DNA from: CAYREV01 sp964423345
GTDB lineage: Bacteria; Bacteroidota; Rhodothermia; Balneolales; Balneolaceae
Assembly: GCA_964423345.1 (NCBI GenBank)
Contig: CAYREV010000026.1
Span: 1-32,846 of the forward strand
Direction of reading: 5' to 3'
DNA length: 32,846 nt
This document shows positions 25,219 through 32,846 of this stretch, piece by piece. Numbering within the stretch: the stretch's first letter is position 1; every line of letters starts with the position of its first letter. The position numbers were made by a program, and so were the translations under genes. Under the pieces are notes generated by a model. That model saw nothing but the letters and a program-made list of their open reading frames with translations, had not been told where the DNA came from and ran no database searches.

Positions 25219-26034
25219 ATGGAAGGTAACAGCAAGGTAGGCATTTATGTGGATGCGGTTAATGTAACCATGAACGGCGGCTTTGGCCTGCGATATGATA
25301 TTCTAAGAAAATTCGCCTGCCGGGACGGATCCCGGGCTTCAAGGCTGAACGTGTACCTGGCCTATGACCGGCGCCGGGCGGAGGAGGAGCCCTCCTACGA
25401 GAGCAAGACCAACCGGTTCAGCGAAGTGCTCCGCGATTTTGAATACAAGGTGATCAAGAAGCCGGTACAGTATTACAATGATCGCGAAACCGGTGAGGTG
25501 ATCACCAAGTCGACCGTAGACATGGATATGGCTGTGGATATGATGAAACAGGCCGGCGGGCTGGACAAGGTGGTCCTCCTCACCAATAACGGCAGCTACG
25601 TCAGTGTGGCCAATGCCATACAGGACAAGGGTGTGCGGGTAGAACTGGTGGGCTTCGATAATATGTCGGACAACCTCAAGAAGGCGGTAGACCTCTCCAT
25701 GTCGGGATATCTCATCCCGGGCATGCTGCCCATTGAATCACCCTACAAATGGGGGGAAACGGGATCCCGCGTACGGGGCGTGTGCTATGATTTTTCCCAT
25801 GACGACGGTTATGGTTTTCTGCGCTATCTCAACCGCATAAATGAAAACCTTTGGATTACCGACTCGCGTTTTGAACAATCTCCCTATGAAACCGTATTTG
25901 CCCATATTTCCAGGTTTGAGGACAACTTCGATACCAGCTACCTGCCCAGCCGGGAGCTAATATTTGAGTTTGACCTGGTTGAAAATGAAAAGGGGTTGGT
26001 GGCCGAGGATATCGTGCTGGTGTCGGCTCCCTGA
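25219..26034 (+). CDS. NYN-domain (PIN-like) protein fused to a cold-shock-like OB domain
   Basis: A 271-aa protein of the LabA/DUF88 type. The N-terminal NYN fold has IYVDAVNV (Asp12, Asn15) and TVDMDMAVDMM (Asp101, Asp103, Asp107). The third motif, normally SGDGDF, reads TNNGSY (122-127), so both of its usual acidic residues are replaced. The C-terminus (about 184-271) has a cold-shock-domain pattern: GVCYDFSHDDGYGFLRYL with the RNP1-like GYGF, VFAHIS like RNP2, and a final EDIVLVSA strand. The fusion suggests RNA or single-strand DNA binding with a possibly altered or lost nuclease activity. It converges with the next gene with one base between stops and stands alone on the plus strand. 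Confidence 0.8.
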   Translation: MEGNSKVGIYVDAVNVTMNGGFGLRYDILRKFACRDGSRASRLNVYLAYDRRRAEEEPSYESKTNRFSEVLRDFEYKVIKKPVQYYNDRETGEVITKSTVDMDMAVDMMKQAGGLDKVVLLTNNGSYVSVANAIQDKGVRVELVGFDNMSDNLKKAVDLSMSGYLIPGMLPIESPYKWGETGSRVRGVCYDFSHDDGYGFLRYLNRINENLWITDSRFEQSPYETVFAHISRFEDNFDTSYLPSRELIFEFDLVENEKGLVAEDIVLVSAP

Positions 26035-26035
26035 T

Positions 26036-26851
26036 TCAGTCCAGCTGGACGATGTTTTCCTTTCTAACTGCCAGTAGGGTATAGCAGCTATCCTGTTTCT
26101 GGACCCTCTTGAGGACAATAATATTCCTGAATATTGTTTTGGAGGTCACGTAGGTAAGCTGGCTGTTGCGGTAGTTGTACGATTTCGAACTGGATTCCAC
26201 CCGGGTATTCAGCATATGGGAGAGCCTGGAGAGGGCGTTTAGCTTGGAACGGGCCCAGGCTTTGTAGGGCGCATATTGCGAAAACTTGTCCTTCCCCGCA
26301 CTGATCCAGTAGTGTTCGGTTTCCACAGGCGTAAATGAACGTTTCATCCATCCGGCGGGAGTGGGGATATCCGCAGGCGAAAAGCGGGAAGGGGTGCTCG
26401 CCGAGTCCTGCTCATTGCCTACAATAACATCCTGCTCTTTGCCTACAATAACATAGGCGAAGCGGTCGTCCTGCGTGGAATCTATTTTTGCGATGCGACG
26501 GGTGGAAAGGGAGTCGGGTATGGCATATTCGCTGTTGCTGGCAAACCCATAGGTTTGTATGGCTTCCAGGTAGACCGAGGTCAGATAGCTGGCCTTAAAG
26601 TCTTCCAATGCAAGGTTGTAGGCTTTCTTAAAAGAAGAGTCGGGCGTATAGCTGGAAAGCCTCGCGACGCCGAAACCGTGGACAACAGGTTTTTCAGGGG
26701 TAAGGCGGGTGGAGGGTTCCGAGGGTTCCCCTAAAGAAATAGTGCTCTGGGCAAAGGTATTGCCGCAGAGCACTAAGACCAAAACCGTAAGAAAAAACAG
26801 GTATTTAGTTGTCTTTTCCAATTCTGTGAAGATCTTCTTGAAGCTCTTCAA
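26036..26851 (-). CDS. Exported protein, possible LPP20-like, unknown function
   Basis: A 271-aa protein with a signal peptide (KYLFFLTVLVLVLCGNTFA, about 17-35) and no membrane segments after it. The segment HGFGVARLSSYTPDSSFKKAYNLALEDFKAS is reminiscent of the repeated-Ala helical start of LPP20-type proteins, but this is a weak resemblance. It overlaps the upstream lipoprotein gene by 47 bp if started at the TTG at 26849-26851. A second TTG at 26819-26821 would shorten the overlap to 17 bp and give a more compact signal peptide. It contains an in-frame 8-residue tandem duplication (VIVGKEQD, VIVGNEQD). It probably acts in the periplasm with its upstream partner. Function is not recognised. 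Confidence 0.7.
   Translation of the reverse strand: MKSFKKIFTELEKTTKYLFFLTVLVLVLCGNTFAQSTISLGEPSEPSTRLTPEKPVVHGFGVARLSSYTPDSSFKKAYNLALEDFKASYLTSVYLEAIQTYGFASNSEYAIPDSLSTRRIAKIDSTQDDRFAYVIVGKEQDVIVGNEQDSASTPSRFSPADIPTPAGWMKRSFTPVETEHYWISAGKDKFSQYAPYKAWARSKLNALSRLSHMLNTRVESSSKSYNYRNSQLTYVTSKTIFRNIIVLKRVQKQDSCYTLLAVRKENIVQLD
26406..26453. repeat. Two-copy 24-bp in-frame tandem repeat
   Basis: Two adjacent 24-bp units (26406-26429 and 26430-26453) differ at one base. They encode the repeated residues VIVGKEQD and VIVGNEQD inside the exported 271-aa protein. Near identity suggests a recent slippage duplication. Confidence 0.9.
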
Positions 26852-27374
26852 AGGCTTTTGATTCCTTGAATTTTACGTACAGCTCTTTTTCCCGGGAAAG
26901 GGCGTTGTCGAGCATGGCCCGAGCTTCGCCAACCGGCATCTTGTAAAGCATAAAGCATTCGTAGCGTCCGTCGGGAGTGGGTTTGAATTCCATCTGATCG
27001 ACGGTTGCACCCCGGAGGGTCTGGCCGGTAATGGATTTGGTGGCATTGGTGAATGCCTCGTCGTAGTTGGAGTCGCCGCCGCTTGTGATCTCTTCACTGA
27101 AGGTTTTCTGCAGGGCTTCCACCTTGGTTTCCAGTTTGAAGGCCATGTTGCCACGGCTGGTGTTTTCTGCCTTCATGCGGGCAGACTCACGCCGCGTGGA
27201 TACAGCAGAAGAGCTTACATACAGAAATTCTTCACTGTCCTGCGGAGGGCTAAGATACCAGCTCGGAGCTGAATCGATTTGTTGTTGAACCTGTGTAGCC
27301 GGTTTTGGGCTGCCGCAGGCAGCAATTAAAACCACAGCAGCACACAGCGCAGCATTTAAAAACTTGAGTTTCAT
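26805..27374 (-). CDS. LPP20-like lipoprotein
   Basis: A 189-aa lipoprotein. Its signal peptide ends in a clear lipobox, LIAAC, with Cys20 as the lipidation site. After a Gln-rich linker comes APSWYLSPPQDSEEFLYVSSSAVS, then a helix of RESARMKAENTSRGNMAFKLE type, the arrangement seen in LPP20 family lipoproteins (P-W...P...Y followed by an Ala/Arg-rich helix). These are outer-membrane-associated in other bacteria; the biochemical role is poorly known. The ATG is preceded by GAGG on the minus strand, a modest ribosome site. It overlaps the downstream exported protein gene, indicating one operon, and is divergent from the transglutaminase-like gene across 224 bp. Confidence 0.8.
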   Translation of the reverse strand: MKLKFLNAALCAAVVLIAACGSPKPATQVQQQIDSAPSWYLSPPQDSEEFLYVSSSAVSTRRESARMKAENTSRGNMAFKLETKVEALQKTFSEEITSGGDSNYDEAFTNATKSITGQTLRGATVDQMEFKPTPDGRYECFMLYKMPVGEARAMLDNALSREKELYVKFKESKAFEELQEDLHRIGKDN

Positions 27375-27598
27375 AATGGTTACCTCATTTAATTAAAATC
27401 TTAATCTGCGATCAAGAGTTTTCGATTTGATGTGTTGAAAGCCAACTTAATTAATATCCAATCTACATATTTTTTTATTTAAAAAAAGTACCCTCCGCAT
27501 AAAATCCTCCAATACCGCATGATTATGTAGTTTTAAATGACATTATTTCTTGTAACTATATATATTGACATCTGGTAACCAAAAATGACGGGATATGT
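27375..27598. promoter_or_regulatory. Divergent AT-rich promoter region between lipoprotein and transglutaminase genes
   Basis: A 224-bp intergenic stretch, strongly AT-rich, holds the promoters of both divergent exported-protein genes. I see no complete TTTG...TAnnTTTG element; a near match TATATATTG lies about 35 bp before the plus-strand start. No ORF, tRNA or strong hairpin is visible. Confidence 0.4.
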
Positions 27599-29059
27599 AT
27601 GAATAAGATATTATTTGGAATGTTCATTCTGCTGCTGTCTGCACAAACGGTAATCGCCCAGGATACCTACGAGCAGTGGAAGAAAAAACAGCTTCAGGAG
27701 TACCAGCAGTTTAAGGATGCGAGGGACAAGGAGTTTCTGAAGATGCTTGACGATACCTGGAAGGCTATCAATTCTACCAAGGCCAGAGATACCTATGAGG
27801 AGCCCAAACCCACGGAGCTGCCCAAAGTAGAGAAGCCGGTGGTACGGCAGGATAAACCCAAGGATGAACCGATGGTAGAGGATATTGAACTTCCGGATGT
27901 CGATCTGGATCTCAGGGAGCAGCCGGAGATGGATGTACCGGAGCCTAAACCCGTGGCTGCCAAAGGGTATTCGGAGCTTTCGCTTTCGTTTTATGAAGTG
28001 CCGGTGGCTTTTTCCTACCCGGACAAGTTCAAGGGGAGCCTGGGACGTAAAATTGATAAAAACAGCATTAGTAACTTCTGGGCCCTGATGAGTGCGGCCA
28101 ACTATGATCCCTTGCTGGAGCAGGCCGCTGCACTTAAAGAGGAGCTGTCGCTGAACGACTGGGGGTATGCCCTCCTGCTGTATCGTATGGGGCAGGAGAT
28201 ATACGGCCCCACCTCCAATGAAAGTGTCCTGTTTACCTGGTTTATGATGACCAAGTACGGCCACGACATCAAGATCGGCTATGACCAGGACGGTGTATAC
28301 CTGCTGGTTCCCACCACCAAGCAGGTGTATAATACCCGGTTTTTCCGGATCAAGGGGGAAAAGTATTACGGGCTTACCCTGGATAACACGGGCAAAGTCC
28401 CCTCCTCAATCTTTACCTATGAGGGAAGTTATCCCGAGGCGAAAAAGAAGATGGATCTGAATATTGATCTATCCCCCGCAGTGGCTAAAAACCTGCTCAG
28501 CAAGGAATTTGGATTTACCTACAACGGGATTGATTATGAGGTGCCCGTACGGGTCAATCGGAATATCATCGCTTTCTACGAGCTCTATCCGCTGACGGAG
28601 CTGGATGTATATCACCACGCCTCCATGTCGGCCGAAGCACGTACTTCCCTGGTCAAGGGGCTGGCACCCGCCATCAAGGGCAAAAGCGAGACGGAGGCGG
28701 TCAACATAATTCTTCGGTTTGTTCAGACGGCCTTTGAATATCAGACCGACCAAGAGCAGTTCGGCCGGGAGAAATACCTGCTGCCGGAAGAGACCCTCTA
28801 CTATCCTTATTCGGATTGCGACGACCGCAGCATTATGTTTTCGACGCTGGTCAGGGAGCTGACGGGGCTCAAGGTGATAGGAGTCCGGTATCCCAAGCAC
28901 CTGGCGGTAGCTGTGCAGTTCACAAGGGATCCCGGGGGCGACTTTATCATGCACGAGGGTAAGAAGTACACCATAGCGGATCCGACCTATGTCAACGCCA
29001 ATATAGGGATGACCATGCCGCAGTATAAAAACCAGAAACCCGAAGTGCTGCCTCTTTAG
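27599..29059 (+). CDS. Exported transglutaminase-like protein
   Basis: A 486-aa secreted or periplasmic protein. A signal peptide (about 1-20, cleaved near VIAQ-D) is followed by a charged coiled-coil-like helix (about 22-65) and a Pro/Lys/Glu-rich linker (70-120). A middle beta-rich region precedes the C-terminal transglutaminase-like fold. The triad is Cys407 (SDCDDRS), His434 (KHLAV) and Asp461 (IADPTY), with the usual spacing. Bacterial members act as cysteine proteases or transamidases on peptides or cell-wall components; the target here is unknown. It lies between divergent exported proteins and a convergent M48 protease gene, all of envelope type. A bidirectional terminator follows the stop. 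Confidence 0.82.
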   Translation: MNKILFGMFILLLSAQTVIAQDTYEQWKKKQLQEYQQFKDARDKEFLKMLDDTWKAINSTKARDTYEEPKPTELPKVEKPVVRQDKPKDEPMVEDIELPDVDLDLREQPEMDVPEPKPVAAKGYSELSLSFYEVPVAFSYPDKFKGSLGRKIDKNSISNFWALMSAANYDPLLEQAAALKEELSLNDWGYALLLYRMGQEIYGPTSNESVLFTWFMMTKYGHDIKIGYDQDGVYLLVPTTKQVYNTRFFRIKGEKYYGLTLDNTGKVPSSIFTYEGSYPEAKKKMDLNIDLSPAVAKNLLSKEFGFTYNGIDYEVPVRVNRNIIAFYELYPLTELDVYHHASMSAEARTSLVKGLAPAIKGKSETEAVNIILRFVQTAFEYQTDQEQFGREKYLLPEETLYYPYSDCDDRSIMFSTLVRELTGLKVIGVRYPKHLAVAVQFTRDPGGDFIMHEGKKYTIADPTYVNANIGMTMPQYKNQKPEVLPL

Positions 29060-29149
29060 GAATCTTTCGGACTTAGCCAAAACTACTGCAAAACGATTTT
29101 CTGCGTCCGACAGACTTCCTGGTCATAAAAATGAGTTGAAGGATTATTA

Positions 29150-29187
29150 CGTGCCGGTTTCCCAGGGGAGGCCGGCACGATTTGTTT
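29150..29187 (+). terminator. Likely bidirectional terminator between convergent genes
   Basis: Perfect 8-bp stem CGTGCCGG (29150-29157) / CCGGCACG (29172-29179) with a 14-nt loop, followed by TTTGTTT on the plus strand. On the minus strand the stem follows the M48 stop and has a shorter AT-rich tail. It separates the transglutaminase-like and M48 genes. Confidence 0.7.
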
Positions 29188-30529
29188 AAAAGAGCCCTAC
29201 GGTATTGTCCTGGTAGACCTTTTTGTAATCCATGTGGATGTCGGAGTCGGTTCGGAGCTGTGCCCGGGTTTCCCGGCACTTGTTGAGACGCTTGCCGAGG
29301 GATGCTCCCTGCCACTCCAGGTCCCCGATCTGAGTGTTGAAATCGTCTACATCTTCCCGGAAGCGCTTGAGCAGGTGCAGGGCGGCCGAGGGGTTGTAGC
29401 CCGCCCTGAAAGCATAGACCATGCCCCAGTGATCGGCTTCATGTTCATAGGCTTCCAGCTTGTCCTTGACGATATAATCGTACACCTGGTCGGTCCAGTC
29501 GCTCAGCCTGTTGCTGATCTCAACGTATTTGTCGCCGCTTCGTCCTGCATAGTCCATCTCCTTTTCCAGCTCTGCAAAGGCTTTATCGGATTTGATGCGT
29601 ACTTTACGGTTCTCGGTCTCCCGAATGCCGTGCTGAATGACGATATGCGCCAGCTCATGGCCGACGAAGAAGGCGAATTCCGCTTCACTTTGAAAGAATT
29701 TGAGCGCTCCCCTGGAGACGAAGATAATACCGTTCGGCGTGCTGTAGCCCACTACATCGTCGGTGTCCAGTATATGAACCTGTACGGGGATGTCATACCG
29801 GTGAGAGCTTTCGGTGACTAACAGGGCGACGTAGTTGAGGTACTTTTGCAGTTCGGTATCATTGTGGAAGCCCTGTTGGGCGATAACGCCGGCGATAGCC
29901 CAGCCCATGGTTTCGATTTCAGGAGTGATTTCGGGCATGGTGTCGCGCAGCGGGAAACGGTTCTTGGCCCGGTTCCAGTCGTAGTTGTCGATGCGGCTTC
30001 GGCGGAACCGGCGGTATTCACGGGCGTTGATACGGTTGCGGAAGGAGGGGCTGAAATCCACCCGCGTATCGGCATTGCGCCGCGTCTTGTATTTCCGGGA
30101 GAAGCCCTTGACGGCCGCTGCCACTTCGGCCGGAGAGGCGTAGGGCGAGCTGTCCGACTGGCCTGAAGTGTCGCCGGCCAGCTGCCGGTAAAACTGGTCC
30201 ATGCTGCTGTCGGGGATGCCCAGGGTGTCTTCTTCAGTGGTGTTTCCTCCCGCACTGTCTTTGTAATAGGAGGGTTGGTCGGGTATCCATCCCATATGTT
30301 CATCGATGCGTACATTATGCCAGCCATTGCTGGTATCCAGCCGATATACCTGGACCCCCGGATAGAGTTTCACGACGAGATCGTAATAGGAGCCGGGGCC
30401 GTCGCGCAGGTCAAGGCTCTGTTTCAGTGTGAGAACATCGGGTGGCCCGCCCTGCTGGGCCCATGCTTGGGGTGAGGCAAAGAGGATCGACAGGATGATG
30501 ACAGAGAAAAAAGTTTTATATGCGTTCAT
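29186..30529 (-). CDS. Exported M48 family metalloprotease with N-terminal SH3b domain
   Basis: A 447-aa protein. A signal peptide (about 1-24, ending AWA-QQ) is followed by an SH3b domain (about 30-85; LRDGPGSYYDLVVKLYPG and GWI pieces). A linker precedes the M48 peptidase core with HELAH (291-295) as the zinc site and EADHWG (364-369) supplying the third ligand. The segment VGYSTPNGIIFVSRGAL, just before HELAH, is the M48 substrate-strand signature. SH3b domains often bind cell wall peptides, so this is probably a periplasmic or surface protease in envelope quality control. It starts 23 bp after the CHASE2-cyclase stop on the same strand, so the two form an operon. No transmembrane helix follows the signal peptide. 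Confidence 0.9.
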   Translation of the reverse strand: MNAYKTFFSVIILSILFASPQAWAQQGGPPDVLTLKQSLDLRDGPGSYYDLVVKLYPGVQVYRLDTSNGWHNVRIDEHMGWIPDQPSYYKDSAGGNTTEEDTLGIPDSSMDQFYRQLAGDTSGQSDSSPYASPAEVAAAVKGFSRKYKTRRNADTRVDFSPSFRNRINAREYRRFRRSRIDNYDWNRAKNRFPLRDTMPEITPEIETMGWAIAGVIAQQGFHNDTELQKYLNYVALLVTESSHRYDIPVQVHILDTDDVVGYSTPNGIIFVSRGALKFFQSEAEFAFFVGHELAHIVIQHGIRETENRKVRIKSDKAFAELEKEMDYAGRSGDKYVEISNRLSDWTDQVYDYIVKDKLEAYEHEADHWGMVYAFRAGYNPSAALHLLKRFREDVDDFNTQIGDLEWQGASLGKRLNKCRETRAQLRTDSDIHMDYKKVYQDNTVGLF

Positions 30530-30552
30530 GAGATGAGTGTTTGGTTACGGCA

Positions 30553-32724
30553 CTACTTCCCGTTAAGGGTAAATGTCTTGGACCAGCTTTCGCCGGGCGG
30601 AAATTCGATGTTGTGTTTGCAGTAGGCGGCGTAGGTTTCCACCAGGGAATCGTCCGGATTGTTTTCGAGCAGGCTCTCAAACTTATGCAGGGCTTCTTCC
30701 CATTTCCGGTGTTCATAAAATTCAAGGCCCTCGCGGTAGGTTCGAAGTTCGGGCTGGAGGGCGGGAGCGTCGACCTCGCTGCGTTCATGCATCAATTCAA
30801 AAACGAGTACTTCCTGGGTACGCCCCTTGACGACAAAGGTGCCCACCCTGCGGCAGATAAACTGGTCCTTCAAAAGCTTGTAGGTGTCCTCGGAGATAAG
30901 AATGGAGGTACCGAATAGCCTGTTTAAGGTTTCCAGCCGTGCCGCCAGGTTCACCGAGTCGCCGATGACGGTATAGTTGAATCGGTTCTCCGAGCCCACA
31001 TTACCCACAATCATCTCGCCGGTATTGATGCCAAAGCGCGCACTGAGTTTCGGCAGGTTCTCCTTTTCCAGCAGGATGTTAAGCTCCTCCAGCCGCTGCA
31101 CCATGTTGAGCGCACTGCGGCATGCGTGGATAGGATGGTCCTTGAGGTCCAGCGGTGCGCCCCAGAAAGCAATGACGGCATCGCCTATAAACTTGTCGAT
31201 GGTTCCCTTGTGGGAAAATATAACCTCGGTCATGGCTCCCAGGAAGCGGTTCAGTATACGCAGCAGTTTTTCGGGGTCGGTTTTCTCGGAGAGGGTGGTG
31301 AACCCTTCCAGGTCCGAAAACATGACGGTCAGCTCTTTCTTGTCTCCGCCCAGCGCGAGGGTATTTCTTTGGTTGACGATCTCTTCGACAAGTTCCGGCT
31401 GCACGTAGTGGTTGAAGGCCTCCTTGATAATTTTCTTCTCCCGCTCTTCAGTCACATACTTGTAGCCCAGCGATCCGGTGAAGGCCAGGAAGCCCGATGA
31501 AAGGTAGAAGCCGAGCGGAAGCACATAGCGGAAGCCTGTAAAAAGCAGGGCTTCTATGCCGATCACCGCCAGGAGGATGCCCAGGGTATAGAGGGTGCCT
31601 TTGGCGGGACGGCTAAGGTCCACCGCCATAACAACCAGCACAATCAGCAGGAACGCCAGTCCGTAGGCCACCCAGGTGCCGGGTGTTTGTATAAAAAGGT
31701 TGTCCAGCAGATTGTTTAGGGCCGTGGCGTGAATCTCCATGCCGGGGTAGGCTTCCAGGGAGCTGAAGGGAGTGGCCTTGATATCGGAGAGCCCGGCCGC
31801 CGAAGCGCCGATAATGACGATCTTGTCCTCGAAGATCCCCTCTTCGATAGGCGGTTGTCCCCCGTCGTTGCGCATGTTCATAATTGCACTCTGCATGACG
31901 GCCCCGAAGGAGTAGTAGGGGAAGGTCCCCTGGTTGACGCCTCCCTTGCCGTACCAGTTAATACGGTACTGTCCGCTGCGGTCAACGGGTATGGCCCTGT
32001 CGCCGATATGCAACATATTTTCGTCCCACTGGATGGTCGGTTGATTATCCTGCACCGCCAGGTAAGTGGCCAGTGGCAGGCTGGGAATGGGCGTACCGTC
32101 TTCGGTTCGTTCGAGCAGCCTTATCTTGCGGACGATTCCATCCTGGTCTACGGTCATGTTGGTGTTTCCGATGGCAGCTGCCACCCGGCTGAAGGCATCG
32201 ATCGGATAGGAGAGTACCTGGTGGGGGGGCGTCTCCGGCCAGGATCCTTCAACGGTATAGTCGAATAGCGAATCGCCCGATACGGCATCGGTGCGGTATA
32301 CCTGGCTTTCGGTGGTTTTGAGTGCCAATACCCCGTTGCCTGAGCGCTGCAGCGCCGAGGCAAACCGTTGGTCGCTCCGCGATCCGCTTACGTTAATACG
32401 GTCGAAGTCGGGGGTGTCAAAAAGGATATCGAATACGATAGCTTCGGCTCCCTGCCGGTCGAGGTAGTCGACGGCCAGCTGGTAGAATTCCCGCGGCCAC
32501 GGCCAGTACATGTTGTTTTTGGCAAATTGGGCCAGGCTTTTCTCGTCGATGCTGACGAGTACAACCTTCTTGTTGGGGTCTTCCCGCTGGAATAGCCGGA
32601 ACTGGCTGTCGAGGAGTGATCGTTCTGCGAAATTGAGGACTCCGCTCTTCTCCAGGCCGAAACTCACCAGGAATATGGCCACTATGAGCAGCGACAGGCG
32701 GAGTGTCTTATGTAGATTCTTCAC
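30553..32724 (-). CDS. CHASE2 sensor class III adenylyl cyclase
   Basis: A 723-aa integral membrane cyclase that makes cAMP from ATP, probably under control of an extracytoplasmic signal. After TM1 (about 9-26) comes a CHASE2 periplasmic domain (about 35-340), then three TM helices (about 349-369, 377-397, 402-422) and the catalytic domain (about 455-645). Catalytic metals bind Asp471 (MFSDLEGF) and Asp515 (IGDAV). The purine-specifying pair is Lys511 and Thr585, and the transition-state residues are Asn592 and Arg596 in VNLAARLE. A Lys-Thr pair is typical of class IIIb adenylyl cyclases. The C-terminal 60 residues look like a TPR hairpin. It heads an operon with the SH3b-M48 protease. About 120 bp of AT-rich sequence before the start remain in the window, without an obvious promoter match. 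Confidence 0.93.
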   Translation of the reverse strand: MKNLHKTLRLSLLIVAIFLVSFGLEKSGVLNFAERSLLDSQFRLFQREDPNKKVVLVSIDEKSLAQFAKNNMYWPWPREFYQLAVDYLDRQGAEAIVFDILFDTPDFDRINVSGSRSDQRFASALQRSGNGVLALKTTESQVYRTDAVSGDSLFDYTVEGSWPETPPHQVLSYPIDAFSRVAAAIGNTNMTVDQDGIVRKIRLLERTEDGTPIPSLPLATYLAVQDNQPTIQWDENMLHIGDRAIPVDRSGQYRINWYGKGGVNQGTFPYYSFGAVMQSAIMNMRNDGGQPPIEEGIFEDKIVIIGASAAGLSDIKATPFSSLEAYPGMEIHATALNNLLDNLFIQTPGTWVAYGLAFLLIVLVVMAVDLSRPAKGTLYTLGILLAVIGIEALLFTGFRYVLPLGFYLSSGFLAFTGSLGYKYVTEEREKKIIKEAFNHYVQPELVEEIVNQRNTLALGGDKKELTVMFSDLEGFTTLSEKTDPEKLLRILNRFLGAMTEVIFSHKGTIDKFIGDAVIAFWGAPLDLKDHPIHACRSALNMVQRLEELNILLEKENLPKLSARFGINTGEMIVGNVGSENRFNYTVIGDSVNLAARLETLNRLFGTSILISEDTYKLLKDQFICRRVGTFVVKGRTQEVLVFELMHERSEVDAPALQPELRTYREGLEFYEHRKWEEALHKFESLLENNPDDSLVETYAAYCKHNIEFPPGESWSKTFTLNGK

Positions 32725-32846
32725 ACCCTAAGGATCATTCTTCAAATTTGTTATATGCCATCGTATCATCCGTGGTCCCCAACAGCACGGCCGCCGGGGT
32801 TAGTTTTTTAAATGATAGCAAATAAAAATACAACATGCTTGGATTC

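Noticed and set aside
27376..27580. GGTAACC near both divergent starts as a shared operator
   Set aside because: A 7-bp match in 200 bp is expected by chance about once; one copy overlaps the ribosome site of the lipoprotein gene.
1..32846. CRISPR array, rRNA operon, insertion sequence or replication origin
   Set aside because: I saw no regularly spaced repeats, rRNA sequence, transposase frame, dnaA or DnaA-box cluster anywhere in the window.

Overview
The window looks like part of a chromosome from a halophilic or marine heterotroph of the Balneolota/Rhodothermota (Bacteroidota-related) lineage. This placement is an inference. It rests on the FtsH, LPP20-type lipoprotein, CHASE2-cyclase and SSS-symporter repertoire, on moderate-to-high GC (roughly 55-60% by eye) over most of the window, on a Bacteroidota-like promoter (TTTG-N21-TATATTTG) before the tRNA, on frequent TTG/GTG starts, and on sodium-linked transport plus osmotic-stress genes. 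Coding density is high. The only gap over 300 bases without a protein gene is 21261-21685, which holds a tRNA-Lys with its own promoter and terminator.

Left edge (1-1930): a clearly AT-rich block on the minus strand with three closely spaced genes. In transcription order these are a 374-aa HNH nuclease, a HIT nucleotide hydrolase/transferase, and the start of a second protein resembling HNH-type restriction endonucleases that is cut by the window edge. It looks like a horizontally acquired, possibly defensive, cassette.

1936-14232: sugar metabolism. A GntP permease is followed by a mostly minus-strand carbohydrate locus: GH31 alpha-glucosidase, a membrane histidine kinase with a periplasmic OB-fold-like sensor, an SSS sodium/sugar symporter, a GH100-like (alpha/alpha)6 glycosidase, a uridine-kinase-like P-loop kinase, an MFS transporter and a cytoplasmic GH37 trehalase. 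Together they can import and hydrolyse trehalose and other alpha-glucosides.

14346-21515: housekeeping and membrane homeostasis. GlpD and a PlsC-type acyltransferase both consume glycerol-3-phosphate. They are followed by an NhaC-type Na+/H+ antiporter, a MscL channel with an added zinc ribbon, a 57-aa conserved-looking ORF, FtsH, and tRNA-Lys(TTT).

21686-26034 (plus strand): an MBL-fold hydrolase, a second HIT protein overlapping aroQ by 4 bp, a polysaccharide flippase, and a NYN-domain protein fused to a cold-shock-like domain in which the usual acidic active-site motif is altered.

26036-32724: a group of cell-envelope genes. Two overlapping exported proteins (one an LPP20-like lipoprotein) are divergent from a large exported transglutaminase-like protein. 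That gene converges on an operon of a CHASE2-class III adenylyl cyclase followed by an exported SH3b-M48 metalloprotease. This suggests an uncharacterised envelope-sensing and remodelling neighbourhood. The two parts that best merit follow-up as possible undescribed systems are the HNH-HIT-HNH cassette and this envelope group.
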